A DNA stretch of 64,000 nucleotides. It comes from Siphlonurus alternatus. Taxonomy: Eukaryota > Arthropoda > Insecta > Ephemeroptera > Siphlonuridae. Location: NCBI GenBank assembly GCA_949825025.1, contig OX463784.1, forward strand, positions 14,303,283 through 14,367,282, written 5' to 3'. A model generated the notes under the pieces. The model ran no database searches, was not told the origin of the DNA, and worked only from the letters and a program-made list of their open reading frames with translations. Of this stretch, positions 1 to 12,665 are shown piece after piece. The position numbers and the translations under genes were made by a program. Position 1 is the first letter of the stretch. Each line of letters opens with the position of its first letter.

Positions 1-2689
1 AGAATTAGTTTGGATAATTCACAATAATGTTGATTTTGAAGGAGCGAAAGCACCAATCCAAAAAAGAGTGAATTTTATTGAGTAAGTGATTTCAGCAGAT
101 ACAGTAATTACTTTAAGTTAAAATCCTAACAGGCATTTATTTTAAAGAGCTATAGCTGTATTGCTTAAGCAACTTGTCATCTTTATTATTTTTTTTTTAT
201 ATCCAAAATAAGAACATTTAAAAATCACTATTTAACTGTTTAGCTTCTACAGCTTAAATTTGATGTAGACAAGCCCCCTAATTCAATAAATTAATGCATA
301 GGTATATTTCAGTTCCTGTTTCCTCCGAGACACCCCCATGCCAGCGGAAGAACAAGATGATAAACGGAACGTCATCAAAACTCACTTGGCGTTCGACCTT
401 CTGCCTTCTAGTCTACTAGACACAAGTAAGGTGAGGTTACATTTTATGACAGCAGAGACTCACCTAAAAAACTTCCAAGGGATAGTTCTGCCAAGAGAGT
501 GGATGATGGAAAATGTACCAAGTTTACTGCTTTTGTATGTTAATTATCACATATATGTATCCTATCATGTCCTTGCATGTATAGTTTTGATTTTTACTAC
601 TATTATTAATACTTATTAAGCACTAAAAGATTTAATAGAATTAGCATTTTGCCATAATTTGAATTACATAATAAAATATAGTCTATAGCAAATATATATT
701 TTAAACTTTGGTACGTCAAAAAAAATTAATAATGCAAATGCATAATAATTAATATACATAGATACATATATATAATAATTTAAATTAATATTGCATTGAT
801 ATATATCACAAAATTTTTAAATCTATAGTATCATTTAATTTCATATATTTAAAAGTCGATCAATGAATCTATAATATATTATGTATAAATATAGCTACTA
901 TAAATATACTATATATATGCATACTGACTGTGCTAGTGATAATTGAATGAACCATTAAAATCTGTATATTTAAAACTAAGTTTCCCGTCCCTTTTAATTC
1001 TAGGTTGTGTTCATCGCAAGAAATGCTAAAGATGCTGCAGTCTCATTTTTTAACTTCAAACCTTCAACTGATGACTTCAATGTATATTGGAAACAATTTC
1101 AAAATGATATGGGTAAGAATTTATTTATTAATTACATTTAATCCATCTTTACTAAACACATATTTATTGTTACCACATTTAGTGAGCTACGGACCATTTT
1201 GGAAGTACACATTACAAGGATGGGCTCAACGCAATCATCCAAATGTACTCTTTCTATTTTATGAAGATACTCAAAAGGTGAATTAAGATTTCACTATAGT
1301 CTTTTAAAACCAATTTTTTGAAGTAAACTGCGTTAGAGAATAGATGAACCACAAATCCAATAAATAATATATATTATACTCATCTTAAACCCCTTTTCTT
1401 ATAACAAATAATAATTTTTAGAAATATAAATTAATGCACTAATGTGTACTTATCAATCAAACAAATCAGATAACTCTATATTTACAATAATTACACAGTA
1501 TAAATATCTCAATCCGTGATTATAAACATGAATTATTTTCCACATCTATATACAGGATATTAAGATAACTTATTCTATTAAACTCAAACTGCTAATTTGC
1601 AGGACATGCGGGGAACGATTCTCAAGGTGGCTGAACACTTGGGCAAGACACTGACGGAGGAGCAAGTTACTGAACTTGAGGCCCACATGGACTTCAGCTC
1701 CTTCAAGAAAAACAAGGCGGTGAATCACGAATTCTTAAAAGCTTCCGGAGATATCAAGTGTGACTTTGTTAGAAAAGGTGAGCTTTTATTGACGCCATAA
1801 AGTTAATGCGAACCTAGTGGTAACTGCTGGAACTATGTGCGTCTGGCGAGGATTGCTGTATATGATTATCATTAATTGTAAAATCATGTAAATGCTCTGT
1901 CAGCAGCCACAACATAATTTTACAGAAATGACAACACCATAATTAGGAATCAAATACTTTCGGACAAATATAAAAAAATAATTCAACTTCGTAAGTGATT
2001 TCTTTCCTAAAAATTTGATAATTTTTGTGCTTCTCCCAATGCTATATCCTCGTATCCTCGATGTAAAGAGCATAATTTTCGGAATTCAACACCATCTCTT
2101 GGTCCTTTATGTCCTCTATATTGATTTGGTCTTAATTATTATTCATTAATTTTAATGGAATAGTTGGACAAGTTTTATAAATTGCAAATATCATTTACTG
2201 GACATATATTATAAATGCTGCATGTAGCTGAGATTATTTAAAATTTTGTACTATTATAATTTATAATTATAATCATTATGAAAATCTTTTGGTGCTCATC
2301 ACAGACTCTATAATATCAACGTAGTAGAGTTTCTGCAATTTTACTAGTAAGGAAATGCATTTTAATTTGACATGATATATATTATTATTTAATTATTAAT
2401 TGATTTGACACATTAAGTATTTCAAATTAATATATAAAAAAATTGATGCAATACAATATTTGAGACTAAAATCAAGATCACTGTAGTACCCAAATTAAAG
2501 CAAAATAAATTATTTTTCAGTTTAATGTATTCCTTATTTTAATTCATCATTAACCATTAATTCTCTTTTGCCTACATAGGTGGCTCTGGAGGATGGAGAG
2601 AATACTTCTCCGAGGAACTGAATGCCTCCGCTGATGCCTGGATAAAAGAAAATACAAAAGGGACGGACTTTGCATTCCCAGAAAACTGA
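1..2689 (+). CDS. Cytosolic sulfotransferase, SULT gene A (5' end outside window)
   Basis: Six spliced exons can be traced: 1-81, 313-430, 1004-1112, 1183-1277, 1603-1777 and 2580-2689, all with GT-AG borders and matching phases, and no stop before the TGA at 2687-2689. The first exon (P-loop exon 1) lies upstream of the window. Visible motifs are ELVW just after the PAPS 5'-phosphosulfate loop, NVIKTH carrying the catalytic His, FIARNAKDAAVS (Arg and Ser that bind the PAPS 3'-phosphate), FLFYEDTQK, and the 3' loop RKGGSGGW. The family transfers sulfate from PAPS to hydroxyl or amine groups of small molecules in the cytosol; the substrate cannot be inferred. Exon sizes 95, 175 and 110 bp for the last three match the SULT pattern (95, 181, 113 in human SULT1). 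Exon 3 has a longer linker (LRDTPMPAEEQDD) than its neighbours. The visible part looks functional. Confidence 0.9.
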
Positions 2690-3150
2690 ACATATATTGT
2701 CATTTTCTCATCAACTTAAGATCTTATAATCAAAATGTTTGTATGTTTTTTTATATATAAATTAGTATAAATATCAAATATATTCATCTTTTTTACTTGC
2801 TATACCATGCACTCCAGCTATACCAGCTATATACACAATAATAATATACTGTGGTAACATAATTTATTAAATGTAATATATTATTATGAGTAACTGAGAA
2901 AGATAAAGTAAACAGTCTCATTCAACAAAGTGCAATTCAGGTTGAACACATCCATTGAAATATTGACACATATATCCCTCTGTACTTTAAATAGATTTTT
3001 AAAAATAGTTACCGAGCTCTAAAAATAATATAAAAAAAATCATAATAGCATACTTTGTGGTGCCTTCTATTACCTTTCTGCATTAAAAAATATCATAAGT
3101 TGTCCAAATTAAAATTCAGAAATTTAACTCTCTCTTATCTCCAAAGCTAG

Positions 3151-3256
3151 GTGGCACTGGAGGATTAAGATTACTTCTCCGAGGAACTGAATGTCTTATT
3201 TACTGATGCCTTCATGGATAAAATATAATACAAAGAGGGGATGGACTTTCCATTAC
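3151..3256 (+). pseudogene. Ghost of a SULT terminal exon downstream of gene A
   Basis: An AG-ended acceptor-like tract precedes a sequence closely resembling the terminal exon of the array genes (gtggcactggaggatt, then cttctccgaggaactgaatg, gatgcc, ggatggactttccatta). In-frame stops, small insertions and a lost C-terminus show it is dead. It starts about 460 bp past the stop of gene A and is probably what remains of another copy. Confidence 0.75.
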
Positions 3257-3486
3257 AAAAAAAATATTTGTCAACTACAAACTTGCATTGGATCTAGATA
3301 AGCCGTACCATGTGACATTTTTATTGATATAGATGACATAGTCGAAAAATATAGGAAAGTTACACAAAGTAGTATACCAGGCTCTAAAAGTGGAATAAAA
3401 ACTGTGAGGCTTATTTACCGGCAATCTCTTACAAAATACTTCTTCTAGTCTGTATAAAATATAGTCTATATTTGTAAGGCAGGAAT

Positions 3487-3534
3487 CTGCCTTACAAATA
3501 TAAACTAGGAATCTAGTTTACAAAACATTAAAAG
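3487..3534 (+). other. Candidate noncoding first exon of SULT gene B
   Basis: The sequence acaaaacattaaaag followed by gtgagaaa resembles acaaaatatatcttaaaag followed by gtaagaaa at 13,241, which has the same relation to gene C. The B and C coding exons begin right after a splice acceptor, so an upstream noncoding exon is required. The 5' boundary is unknown. Inference from paralogue similarity only. Confidence 0.35.
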
Positions 3535-4152
3535 GTGAGAAAAAAAATACCATATAATTGAATTTTTATTAGAACTGCATGATGGCATGCTTAATTAATT
3601 ATTTATTTATTGTAATTCTAGTATTACTATATAATATTAGTGCAGAGATGTGTGATAAATGGAAAAGTTTGGGACAACAATTTATTATGAAGAATGAATT
3701 TCTGACAAGATTTATTTATTTATTTATTTCACCTGAGAATTATAAATGCATTAAAGCTAATTAAATTTTTATGTATTTTGTTAAGTTCTAATGCATTAGT
3801 TCTCACAATCATGCATGCAAAAAATGCATTTTTCATAAATTTTGTGCCCTAAAAAACTTTTTCATTTTTTCACAGGTGGATATTTTAAAATTAAAAACTA
3901 TATGTGAGTAAGAATTACGTTTAACTTCTTAAAGCGAATCATGCAGTTTTTGAGGGTTAATTTTATTGCTGCTCGTATTTAAAAAAATATAATTGTATTG
4001 TCTGGTCCACAGCAATAAGTACAATTTCAGAAAGAACAGAATTTTTTATTATTTCAAATATTAATATGTGCATTAAGTAGTCACAATATACAAATTAACT
4101 GATATTTTAATGTAAATGAATACCACAAAAAATTATACTGTTAAAAAAATAA

Positions 4153-4177
4153 ATAAAAAAAAAAAAAAAAAAAAAAA
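4153..4177. repeat. Poly(A) tract
   Basis: A run of about 24 A residues follows several AAATAAA-like units in the A-B intergenic spacer. No retroelement body is recognisable next to it. Confidence 0.8.
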
Positions 4178-5552
4178 GAGTACAAAATCAAGGGATTTAT
4201 CAAAGTGTAAAAATTATTTACTTATCATTAGAATCCCAAAATAAGAAAATATTACTATTAGATATACCACAAGACCTTGCCAATTAAGGATTGAAATAAC
4301 TTATTTCCAATTTTTTTAATTGTTACATATTTTTTTTTAATATTTTTTTATGTTACTTTTAATGGCTGAGGTGTAATACAAGAATTTGAGTTCCCTTTAA
4401 AATTACTAAAATTTAGCATTGCATTTCTGTAAATAATATATTTATGACTATAGATTTTTAAGCAAAAAGTGTCTGATGGTAATTAAAAAACAACAAACAG
4501 CGTAACTGAATTTTGACTGTGGACCCTGATTGACTGCCAGGTGTACCGATGGAAGGTACCAAGAACGAGGTACCATTCTCCATCACTCCAGTTGAGGAAA
4601 ACTTCAATCCAATCATTATTGACTCAAATCCGGGAATGGTAAGAGTTGGTCCGAGTGGTTGGGTGGTGCCAGAGGAATATTGTGACAACGCCTACAACCT
4701 CTACAACTACCCGCTATCATCAGACGTACGTAGCTTGGGTCATTGGCCTTCCTAGATCAGGTATGTGATTTTTTTTTATCACTTTGCAGTGAGTACAGGA
4801 TAATAAAAATAGCAAACAAAATATTCAAATAGCACAAAAGAATATTAATTGTTTTTAAATTTTACATTAGAAAAATAAAACTAATAACTTGGTCTGTTAA
4901 GAGTCTTTAAGTTTACTTTGTAAACTTACAATTTTTTACCATCATTAGAAATAATAAAAATGACACTTTTAAAAATATTTGAAAAAATATATATTGTTTG
5001 ACGAAGAGTACGTTCTACTCAGCAAAATCTGGTTTTAGTAGTGAAATTAGTGAAAATGTTATGATAATATTATATGATTAATTAATGTACATGTTAATAA
5101 TTTATTTATTTTGTTTTCTCCCTCAACTTTTTACAATAAAATAATCTTATAATACACTCACTGTAATTAATAATTACTAAATCAAACTAATTTGAAGTTA
5201 GCTGTTTTTACATGACAAAAATATTGCTTTGTTTTTTTTAAATCATAGTTTTGAAACAGGTAATCTCATTCAGAATTTTTGCAGAATAAAAGAACAATGA
5301 GCAACAATCATGACATTCATGACAATACTTAGGTAAAGTTCATCAACACCCTGGTAGCACACATACGATCCCTGGAGGCAATAGGTCTTTAATAAATTAC
5401 TCTATAGGGCGTGATCGAGGCCACATGCAGGTTCAATAAATATTTAAATTATTTCTGGACTCAGAAAAAATTGCAGAGAAATCAGACGGCTGAGGTAATA
5501 ATGCTACTGGCTTACCTCGTAAAAGGGATATGGTGTCATGTTATATATACAT

Positions 5553-5722
5553 GATATATCGTATAATGAGCTGTCTGCTATTTTAAATGAACGCAATATT
5601 GAGCTATAAATCATAATAAAATTAAGGCTCAAAATTGCGCTCATCTGAAAGAGCAGAAAGCTCATTATTGCAACAAGATCGTGGAGCAGATAGCTCATTA
5701 TTCCGGAAGAGGGACTATATAC
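5553..5722. mobile_element. Small inverted-repeat element (MITE) in gene B intron 1
   Basis: Ends pair as atatatcgtataatgagctg and agctcattattccgg...gactatata. A better preserved relative with the same ends lies at 45,949-46,131. No coding capacity. Confidence 0.6.
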
Positions 5723-6836
5723 GGGGTAAGCCAGCAGCATAATACATATGACATAAAAAATCTTTAACACAATATATTTTGTATGTATTGCAGGAACTAC
5801 AATGACTCAAGAATTAGTTTGGTTGATTCACAATGATGTTGATTTTGAAGGAGCAAAAACAGTAATTCATGATAGAGTGCATTATCTCAAGTAAGTAAAT
5901 TCTTAATATTATAGATTGGTATTATAGTAGTATTCAACATTGCATCTTAAACAATATGTCTGGAAAATTAATCATATTTTATAGAACGACCCAACGCACC
6001 TACTTCAGTAATTTTAACACTACTCCTCGTTTGAATAAAGAAGATTACAAACCAAACGTCATAAAAACTCACTTAGTACTCGAACTCTTGCCTCCTAATC
6101 TACTGGACACATGCAAGGTTTGCAAAATTTTCAATTTACCTTGCAAATTGAGCTTTATCTCATATTCATTTAAAAAATAGTTTATGAACAACCTGATTTT
6201 GAATTTTTTTATTGTACGTTAATATATACATATAAACATGACCTCATGCAAGTATTTTTTTTAATCCCTCGGTGATTATTGAAGATTCTTAAAAACGTGC
6301 TGTGTAACGCCTATTTTAAGGGATTTAGACTTTTATAAAATACTTGAGAAAAATTTACAGCTTTCTGTTAATATATTATAATTTTAGCAATACAAAAATT
6401 TAATGCAGGTTGTCCATTTTGTTGGCAAATAAATTAAAATCAGATCTACTGTTCCTTTGCTTGTAACTTGGCATAACTTTTGTAAAATAATAATTATATT
6501 ATACTATTTGAAAAATCAATATAAATGTAAAATAATTTACAAAATGGATAATATTAATAATATAAATTTTACTGACAATTATTGTTAGTCATCAGAAGAA
6601 ATAGTGCACCATCATAATACATCCTCTCATGCTGTATCAATCATATCAAATTCATATCATATTGACCATATATCCTATGTCAATATCATGTTCCTTTGAT
6701 TTTAGGTTGTATTTGTTGCAAGAAATCCAAAAGATAATGCTGTTTCATTATTTAACTTTCGACAAAGTATTAATGATTTTGATGATTTTTGGAAACGATT
6801 CCAAAACAACCAAGGTAAAACTAAAATATTTCACTT

Positions 6837-6841
6837 TATTT

Positions 6842-6890
<49 letters not shown>

Positions 6891-6891
6891 T
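6837..6891. repeat. (TTTA)n microsatellite
   Basis: About 13 consecutive TTTA units in the 102-bp intron between exons 4 and 5 of gene B. It fills half of the intron. Confidence 0.95.
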
Positions 6892-7404
6892 AATTAACAT
6901 TTTTTTGTTCTTATAGTTTGCTACGGACCATTTTGGAAATTTGTTTTACAAGGATGGGCTAAAAGAAATCATCCAAATTTACTATATATATTTTATGAAG
7001 ATATGCAAAAGGTAAAATAATCAGTCAATTAAGTTAATCATGAATTTGCTTCCCCAAATAATATATCATTGCAGATATATACCATTATTGTTATTCATTT
7101 TCCTATTTGTGGCTGCAAGATTGCTAAAGAAGAAAAACAAATAATAATTACCGACAAGACGGAACAGATCTCTGGGGCATATTCTTTTCTTTTTTTATTT
7201 CTACTTAATTTACAGAACATGCGGGGAACGATTCTCAAGGTGGCTGAGCACTTGGGCAAGATACTGACGGAGGAGCAAGTTAATTACGGCACTTGAGGCC
7301 CACATGGACTTCAACACCTTCAAGAAGAACAAGGCCGTGAACTACGAATTTCTCAAGGACACAGGGGCTATTAAGGAAGACTTCATCAGAAAAGGTATGC
7401 AGTT

Positions 7405-7456
7405 GCAGATGGCCAGGGTACCCTAAACCTGCAGATGGCCAGGGTACCCTAAACCT
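7405..7456. repeat. 26-bp tandem duplication
   Basis: Two identical copies of a 26-bp unit (gcagatggccagggtaccct and six more bases) sit 10 bp after the exon 6 donor of gene B. Confidence 0.9.
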
Positions 7457-7962
7457 GTCACTTAATTTAAGGTAAAATGCTATACCTATAAATTAGAATC
7501 AATGAAAAAAAACTTCATCTACACAGCCCCATAAAATTTATGGAAACATAAAAAATGTAGAAAAGTATATTAATATTATATTTTTAAAATATAATTTGCT
7601 GCAAAGGAGCACTGTATAGTTATATTTATATTTATAGTTGATATTACTGTGAAAATGTTTCTTTCGTATTAGAATTCTTTTGTAGCGACAGCTGTATAAT
7701 GTATTAAAATTTGTGCAGGAAAAGAGAAATGTTTAGTTTTTGGGTTTGGGAGAACGAGGGACTACAAAATAGCCAAAGAGACAGCACAACTGTTAACCAA
7801 CACAATTAAGAAATAAATACTCATTTGTTTATGTATATATTTGCCCCCATAGGTGGCTCTGGAGGATGGAGAGAATACTTCTCCGAGGAATTGAATGCCT
7901 CCGCTGATGCCTGGATAAAAGAAAACACAGAGGGCACGGACTTTGCTTTCCCAGAAAACTGA

Positions 7963-9730
7963 GCTCCCCACGTAACTTAATATCAATACATATATTATAA
8001 ACTCTATATTTCTAACACTGTAATAAGCTTCATATATTTATATGTATTCAACTTTTATGCTTTTATTATATGTTGTCACGCACTCTATATATTATAGCTA
8101 CACCTGAAATTATATACACTATATAGCTTTATAATAATTACAACAATACACTGAAGCATTAATTTAGTATATTATATACAACACGCACATATTAAATATG
8201 TTGAGAATCAAAACACCTGAAATGTAAGTTCCATTCAGGTTACTTGTTATCTATGAAAACAAAATTAATAATTAAGATACTGAACTTGAGTAAAAATTAT
8301 AACATCCTTTACCAACTACCAAAATCTAATTATTTATAAAATTGTAATTTCCTGCAATATAATGAAATTAAATATTTAATGTGATTTTCAAAACTTAATT
8401 ATTATTAATTTTTAATAATAACAGGTGTGTTCTACATCTTCTTCCACTCATTTTTCCTTCCAACCAGGCAGCAAACCAATAAACTTAGAATCTCTAATGA
8501 CAAGCTTCAACTCGTAAATGCCGCAGCGCCACATTCTGACATCGCTCCGTAAGGTTTGTTAGTTGAAAAATCTTATTTATTTTTTAATTCAAATTCTATG
8601 CTGCACAAAATCTCGAATATTTTTTATGTCGTGTAAAGTGATCTTTTCCGTGGCTCATATGAATTAATAAACTTGCCCTTCATAAGAACCGTCGGAAAAA
8701 ATTAAAAACCAGGTACCGTTGGGTTAAAGGATAGGAAGCTTGATAGAACATGTCGTCGCGCGCAGTTCGTGCGCTAGATTTTCATTGGCTGAGAGAATTG
8801 TGTCGTCAATGTTGAAGCTTCTCATTGCAACTGATAAAGCATGCAAACAATGTAAAACATAATATACAATAGAATATAAAAATTAGTCTTTGCGTTAATT
8901 AATTAACCTGTGACCGCAAGATCTTCACCAAAAGTTACTTTTTTGGCTGATATTAAGGCCATGCTCCATGGTTATTTTTCAATCCTCTACTTTAAATAAT
9001 AAATTCCACATGAAATATTACTAAATCCATTCTAAGAAAAGCTTTCTTTTTATATATCAATATTAAACTTCCTGCCAACTGCCGCCTCTCTCTAATAAAA
9101 GGATAGCCAAAAAATGAGCATGGTCTACAAACCTGACCTCGTCGTAATTTTTTACACATAATATATATACTTCCTGGACTTAAAAAAAATTTGAAAAAAA
9201 AAATCAGAGTTGCATAAATTTAATTGCACCCTCTATCTATTTCTGCAATAAAAAAATTTGAGGTCAGTACTCCATTATAATGAGCTATCTATAATTAACA
9301 ATTATTGTTATTAAGTTATTTTAAACTCCATACAGAATTATAACAAAATTAATATACCTGAGGTAAAAATTGCATAATCATTATAAAAAGCTATAATACA
9401 CCATTCTATTCTATAAATCATTATATTAATTAAGAATGAATTAATTTTCTCATAAAATGTATCTAGATTACTCCTACAACCCAACAATGGAACTCCCACA
9501 AAACTAAACATGCGAAGACCAAACTTAAATCAGACCTAAGTCTCAGACAAAGAAGAGGTACGTGACCACTGGCTTCCTATCTATTGTCTGAATTTGAATA
9601 TATAGTTTTAACTTTTGCGGGAAATATTTACAGAAAAAAAAGAGGTAGTACAGTGTAAATTATAAAACGGTAATAATTTAATAAAAAAGTGTATATATAT
9701 AATTTTTGTGCACTTAATATTAACTTGCCT
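7963..9730. other. Intergenic spacer between SULT B and C, no gene seen
   Basis: AT-rich DNA without a convincing reading frame. At about 9500 a stretch (aaactaaacatgcgaagacc) resembles sequence found upstream of other array members at 37,283, so it may be a remnant of a duplicated promoter-proximal segment. A moderately GC-rich patch near 8750 holds gtcgtcgcgcgcagttcgtg and CATTGGCTGAG, function unknown. Confidence 0.4.
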
Positions 9731-10459
9731 CCCACGTATAAATTTTGACTACTTTGGGCTTGGTTTGCTAGCCCAAAATAGCATTGCTAGCTCAAAATTA
9801 CTTTCCTTCAAGTATCAGTTTGGGCTGCGAAGCCCAGAGTACCTGAAACTGGCTTTAAAGTGTTATTGAGCTATCTGAACTCAAATTTGCTTATAACCAA
9901 AGTAGCCCACGATTGTCCAATAATGCTTCAGGCTTTATTTAGACCAAACATGCTCATTTAAGCCTCCAGCTCAGATTGGAATTTTATAGCTTAAAATAGA
10001 CCAGATTTGTGACCAAGCAATTTTAACCTAATTAAGACCAAACAAGCTTGAAACAAATTTAAGCTAGCTGTTGACCGTTTTAGCCCAAAATGGTACCTAA
10101 TATCCCCAGGGTTGCAGTAAGCTTGTTATTGGCCAAAAAAGCTCAATTAAGCCCAAGCTCAACCTAGCTTCATGTAGCTGTATATTGACCAATCCAGCTA
10201 AAATAAATCTGAGCACCCTGTAGACCATTTCTGCCCAAAATAGCCATGAATGAATTCCTTGCCTCGGCCAGCACAAAGTGAGCCAAAAATGCTTAAAATG
10301 GCACTCTTCAGCCCAAACATGCCCTTTTTTACTCTGAAAGTATTCATGTGCTTGACCAAGCCCAAAATGGACCAAAAGAGCTTAAAATGGCACTCTTTAG
10401 CCCAAACATACCCCTTTTTACTCTGAATGTATTCCTCAGGTTGGCTCAGTTCAAAATAG

Positions 10460-11037
10460 CCCAAAATAGCTTAAAATTGATTTTTTTTGCCCAAAGATGT
10501 TTTTTCCCTCCCTGAATGTACTGCATTGGTTAGGTAGCCCAAAGTGGACCAAAACAGCTTAAAATGGACCTCTTTTGCCCAAAGATGTGCCGGTCCACCC
10601 TGAATGTACTGCATTGGTTAAGGTAGCCCAAAGTGGACCAAAACAGCTTAAAATGGACCTCTTTTGCCCAAAGATGTGCCGATCCACCCTGAATGTACTG
10701 CATTGGTTAAGGTAGCTCTACCTTAACCAATGCAGTACATTCAGGGTTGATCGGCACATCTTTGGGCAAAAGAGGTCCATTTTAAGCTGTTTTGGTCCAC
10801 TTTGGGCTACCTTAGCCAATGCAGTACATTCAGGGTGGATCGGCACATCTTTGGGCAAAAGAGGTCCATTTTAAGCTGTTTTGGTCCACTTTGGGCTACC
10901 TTTACCAATGCAGTACATTCAAGGTGGATCGGCACATCTTTGGGAGCCCAAAGTGGACCATAACAGCTTCAAATGGACCTCTTTTGCCCAGAGATGTGCC
11001 GATCCGCCCTGAATGTATGCATACTGCATTGGATTAG
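10460..11037. repeat. 89-bp minisatellite, left arm of FB1, with internal inversions
   Basis: Units run in minus orientation to about 10,714, flip at the exact palindrome cattggttaaggtag/ctaccttaaccaatg, run plus to about 10,945, then flip back to minus. The short frames across it are products of periodicity. Confidence 0.9.
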
Positions 11038-12160
11038 GTAACTTAAAGTGAACCATTACAGCTTAAAATAGACCTCATCTATAAGCTGGGTCTATTATAT
11101 TTATCAGAATTATTTAAGTCGTTCTGTCATGTTTACAAAGATTTCGCCATTTGTAGACTTTTGGAGATTAATTTAGCGCGTTTCCGATGGTTTCCGATCG
11201 GTTCCGAACTTCCGATCGCTCTGATTGGTTCATTTGAATTCATTTCTCTACCGGTTTTCCATCTGACTTGTAACAGTCGACAATCATATTAATGTTGTTG
11301 TTGTTGCAGTATGTATCTTTCTTATAGTGTCCTAAGTAGTGTCATGTATCTATATTTTTAAGGTTTTCTTTAGTGTAGTAATGCGTAAATCATCTGCTAA
11401 GGTAAGCATACATGTATATAGTCTATATACATCAATATCTCAGGGTTAAAGTTGATCGGGAAATGTTTTTCTGTTCATGCCACCGGGTGGCATATCTATC
11501 CTAATAGGTTTAAGCTGCTAACAATGCAGTTCCTCAGCCTATTCTTCCACAATTTTGAAGAAAAAAGCAGTTCTACACAGCCAAAATGTAAGGAAATAAA
11601 TGAACAAAGGTTAATTTTGTTCTAAAATTGCGGTAAGTGGCACTTTTTACAATTTTAATAACAATTTCACAGCTATAATAAATGAAACTGTATTTCATTC
11701 AGGATATTATGCTCTCTAATTACTAATAGAATTGATACAATGACCTCTTACATACGTACTGTATGCATACTGTATTTACCGTGTGCAAATAATATGCATT
11801 CAGTACGTTATTTGTACGTATATGATAAAAAAACAGAATAAACAGACACCTCATTTAATATGCATACCATGTGATTCTTGGGCCAGTCTCTTCCCCTCAC
11901 AGTCAGCCAAGTATTCCTTTGCATTATTTATAGTGTCTGGTATGCATGCATCAGCATGATGACAATACTGATTTTCCCCAGCTCTTATAACCATGAATAA
12001 ATTATTTTATTTTATAGCACTTTTATCAACTTTGAGCTTCAAGTTTTAACTAATTAATAGAATGCATTCATGGTCATAAAAGGCACATGTTTTTAGGCAA
12101 AATATTTCTATCTTCATCTATTTTCGTTTGTTTTATGAAGCGATAATTAAGGTAAAGAAT
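11038..12160. other. Unique core of FB1
   Basis: No reading frame of note. It holds a clustered motif with gtttccgatggtttccgatc followed by cgaacttccgatcgctctga and an inverted CCAAT box (ATTGG) at about 11,190-11,230, which is promoter-like but unproven. The remainder is AT-rich. Confidence 0.4.
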
Positions 12161-12164
12161 GCAA

Positions 12165-12665
12165 TACATTCAGAGAAAAAAAGGCCATTTTGAGCTATTT
12201 TAGTCTATTTTTAGCTACTGTTAGTAATGCAGTACATTCAAGTTGAATAAGCACATCTTTGGGCCAAAGAGGTCCATTTTAAGCTGTTTTGGTTCACTTT
12301 GAGCTACCTAAACCAATGCAGTACATTCAGGGTGGATCGGCACATCTTTGGGCAAAAGAGGTCCATTTTAAGCTGGTTTGGTCCACTTTGGGCTACCTTT
12401 ACCAATGCAGTACATTCAGGGTGGATCGGCACATCTTTGGGCAAAAGAGGTCCATTTTAAGCTGTTTTGGTCCACTTTGGGCTACCTAAACCAATGCAGT
12501 ATATTCAGGGTGGATCGGCACATCTTTGGGCAAAAGAGGTCCATTTTAAGCTGTTTTGGTCCACTTTGGGCTACCTTAGCCAATGCAGTATATTCAGGGT
12601 GGATCGGCACATCTTTGGGCAAAAGAGGTCCATTTTAAGCTGTTTTGGTCTATTTTGAGCTATAT
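12165..12665. repeat. 89-bp minisatellite, right arm of FB1
   Basis: About five plus-oriented units. The spacing of 89 bp, not a multiple of three, makes open frames appear in successive phases at 12,289, 12,378 and 12,467. Confidence 0.9.

Larger units (their letters stand above)
4549..7962 (+). pseudogene. Cytosolic sulfotransferase, SULT gene B, two frameshifts
   Basis: Seven coding exons with correct splice sites: 4549-4760, 5794-5890, 5985-6117, 6706-6814, 6917-7011, 7216-7394 and 7853-7962. The acceptor at 4540 lies 8 bp before the ATG (MEGTKNEVPFSITPVEENF). The protein would have GTTMTQELVWLI, NVIKTH, FVARNPKDNAVS, YIFYEDMQK and RKGGSGGW. Exon 1 carries an extra cgta copied in tandem near 4727, so the frame runs into TAG before the PRSG loop. 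Exon 6 is 179 bp instead of 175, with an extra 4 bp in gttaattacgg near 7281, which gives another early stop. The rest of the gene is well preserved, so inactivation is recent, or the indels are assembly errors. The exon 3 N-terminus (TTQRTYFSNFN) also differs from the SCFxKxFH of its neighbours. Confidence 0.85.

Noticed and set aside
12289..12658. Three overlapping frames with MQYIQGGSAHLWAKEVHF-type peptides
   Set aside because: They are the same 89-bp minisatellite unit read in successive phases.
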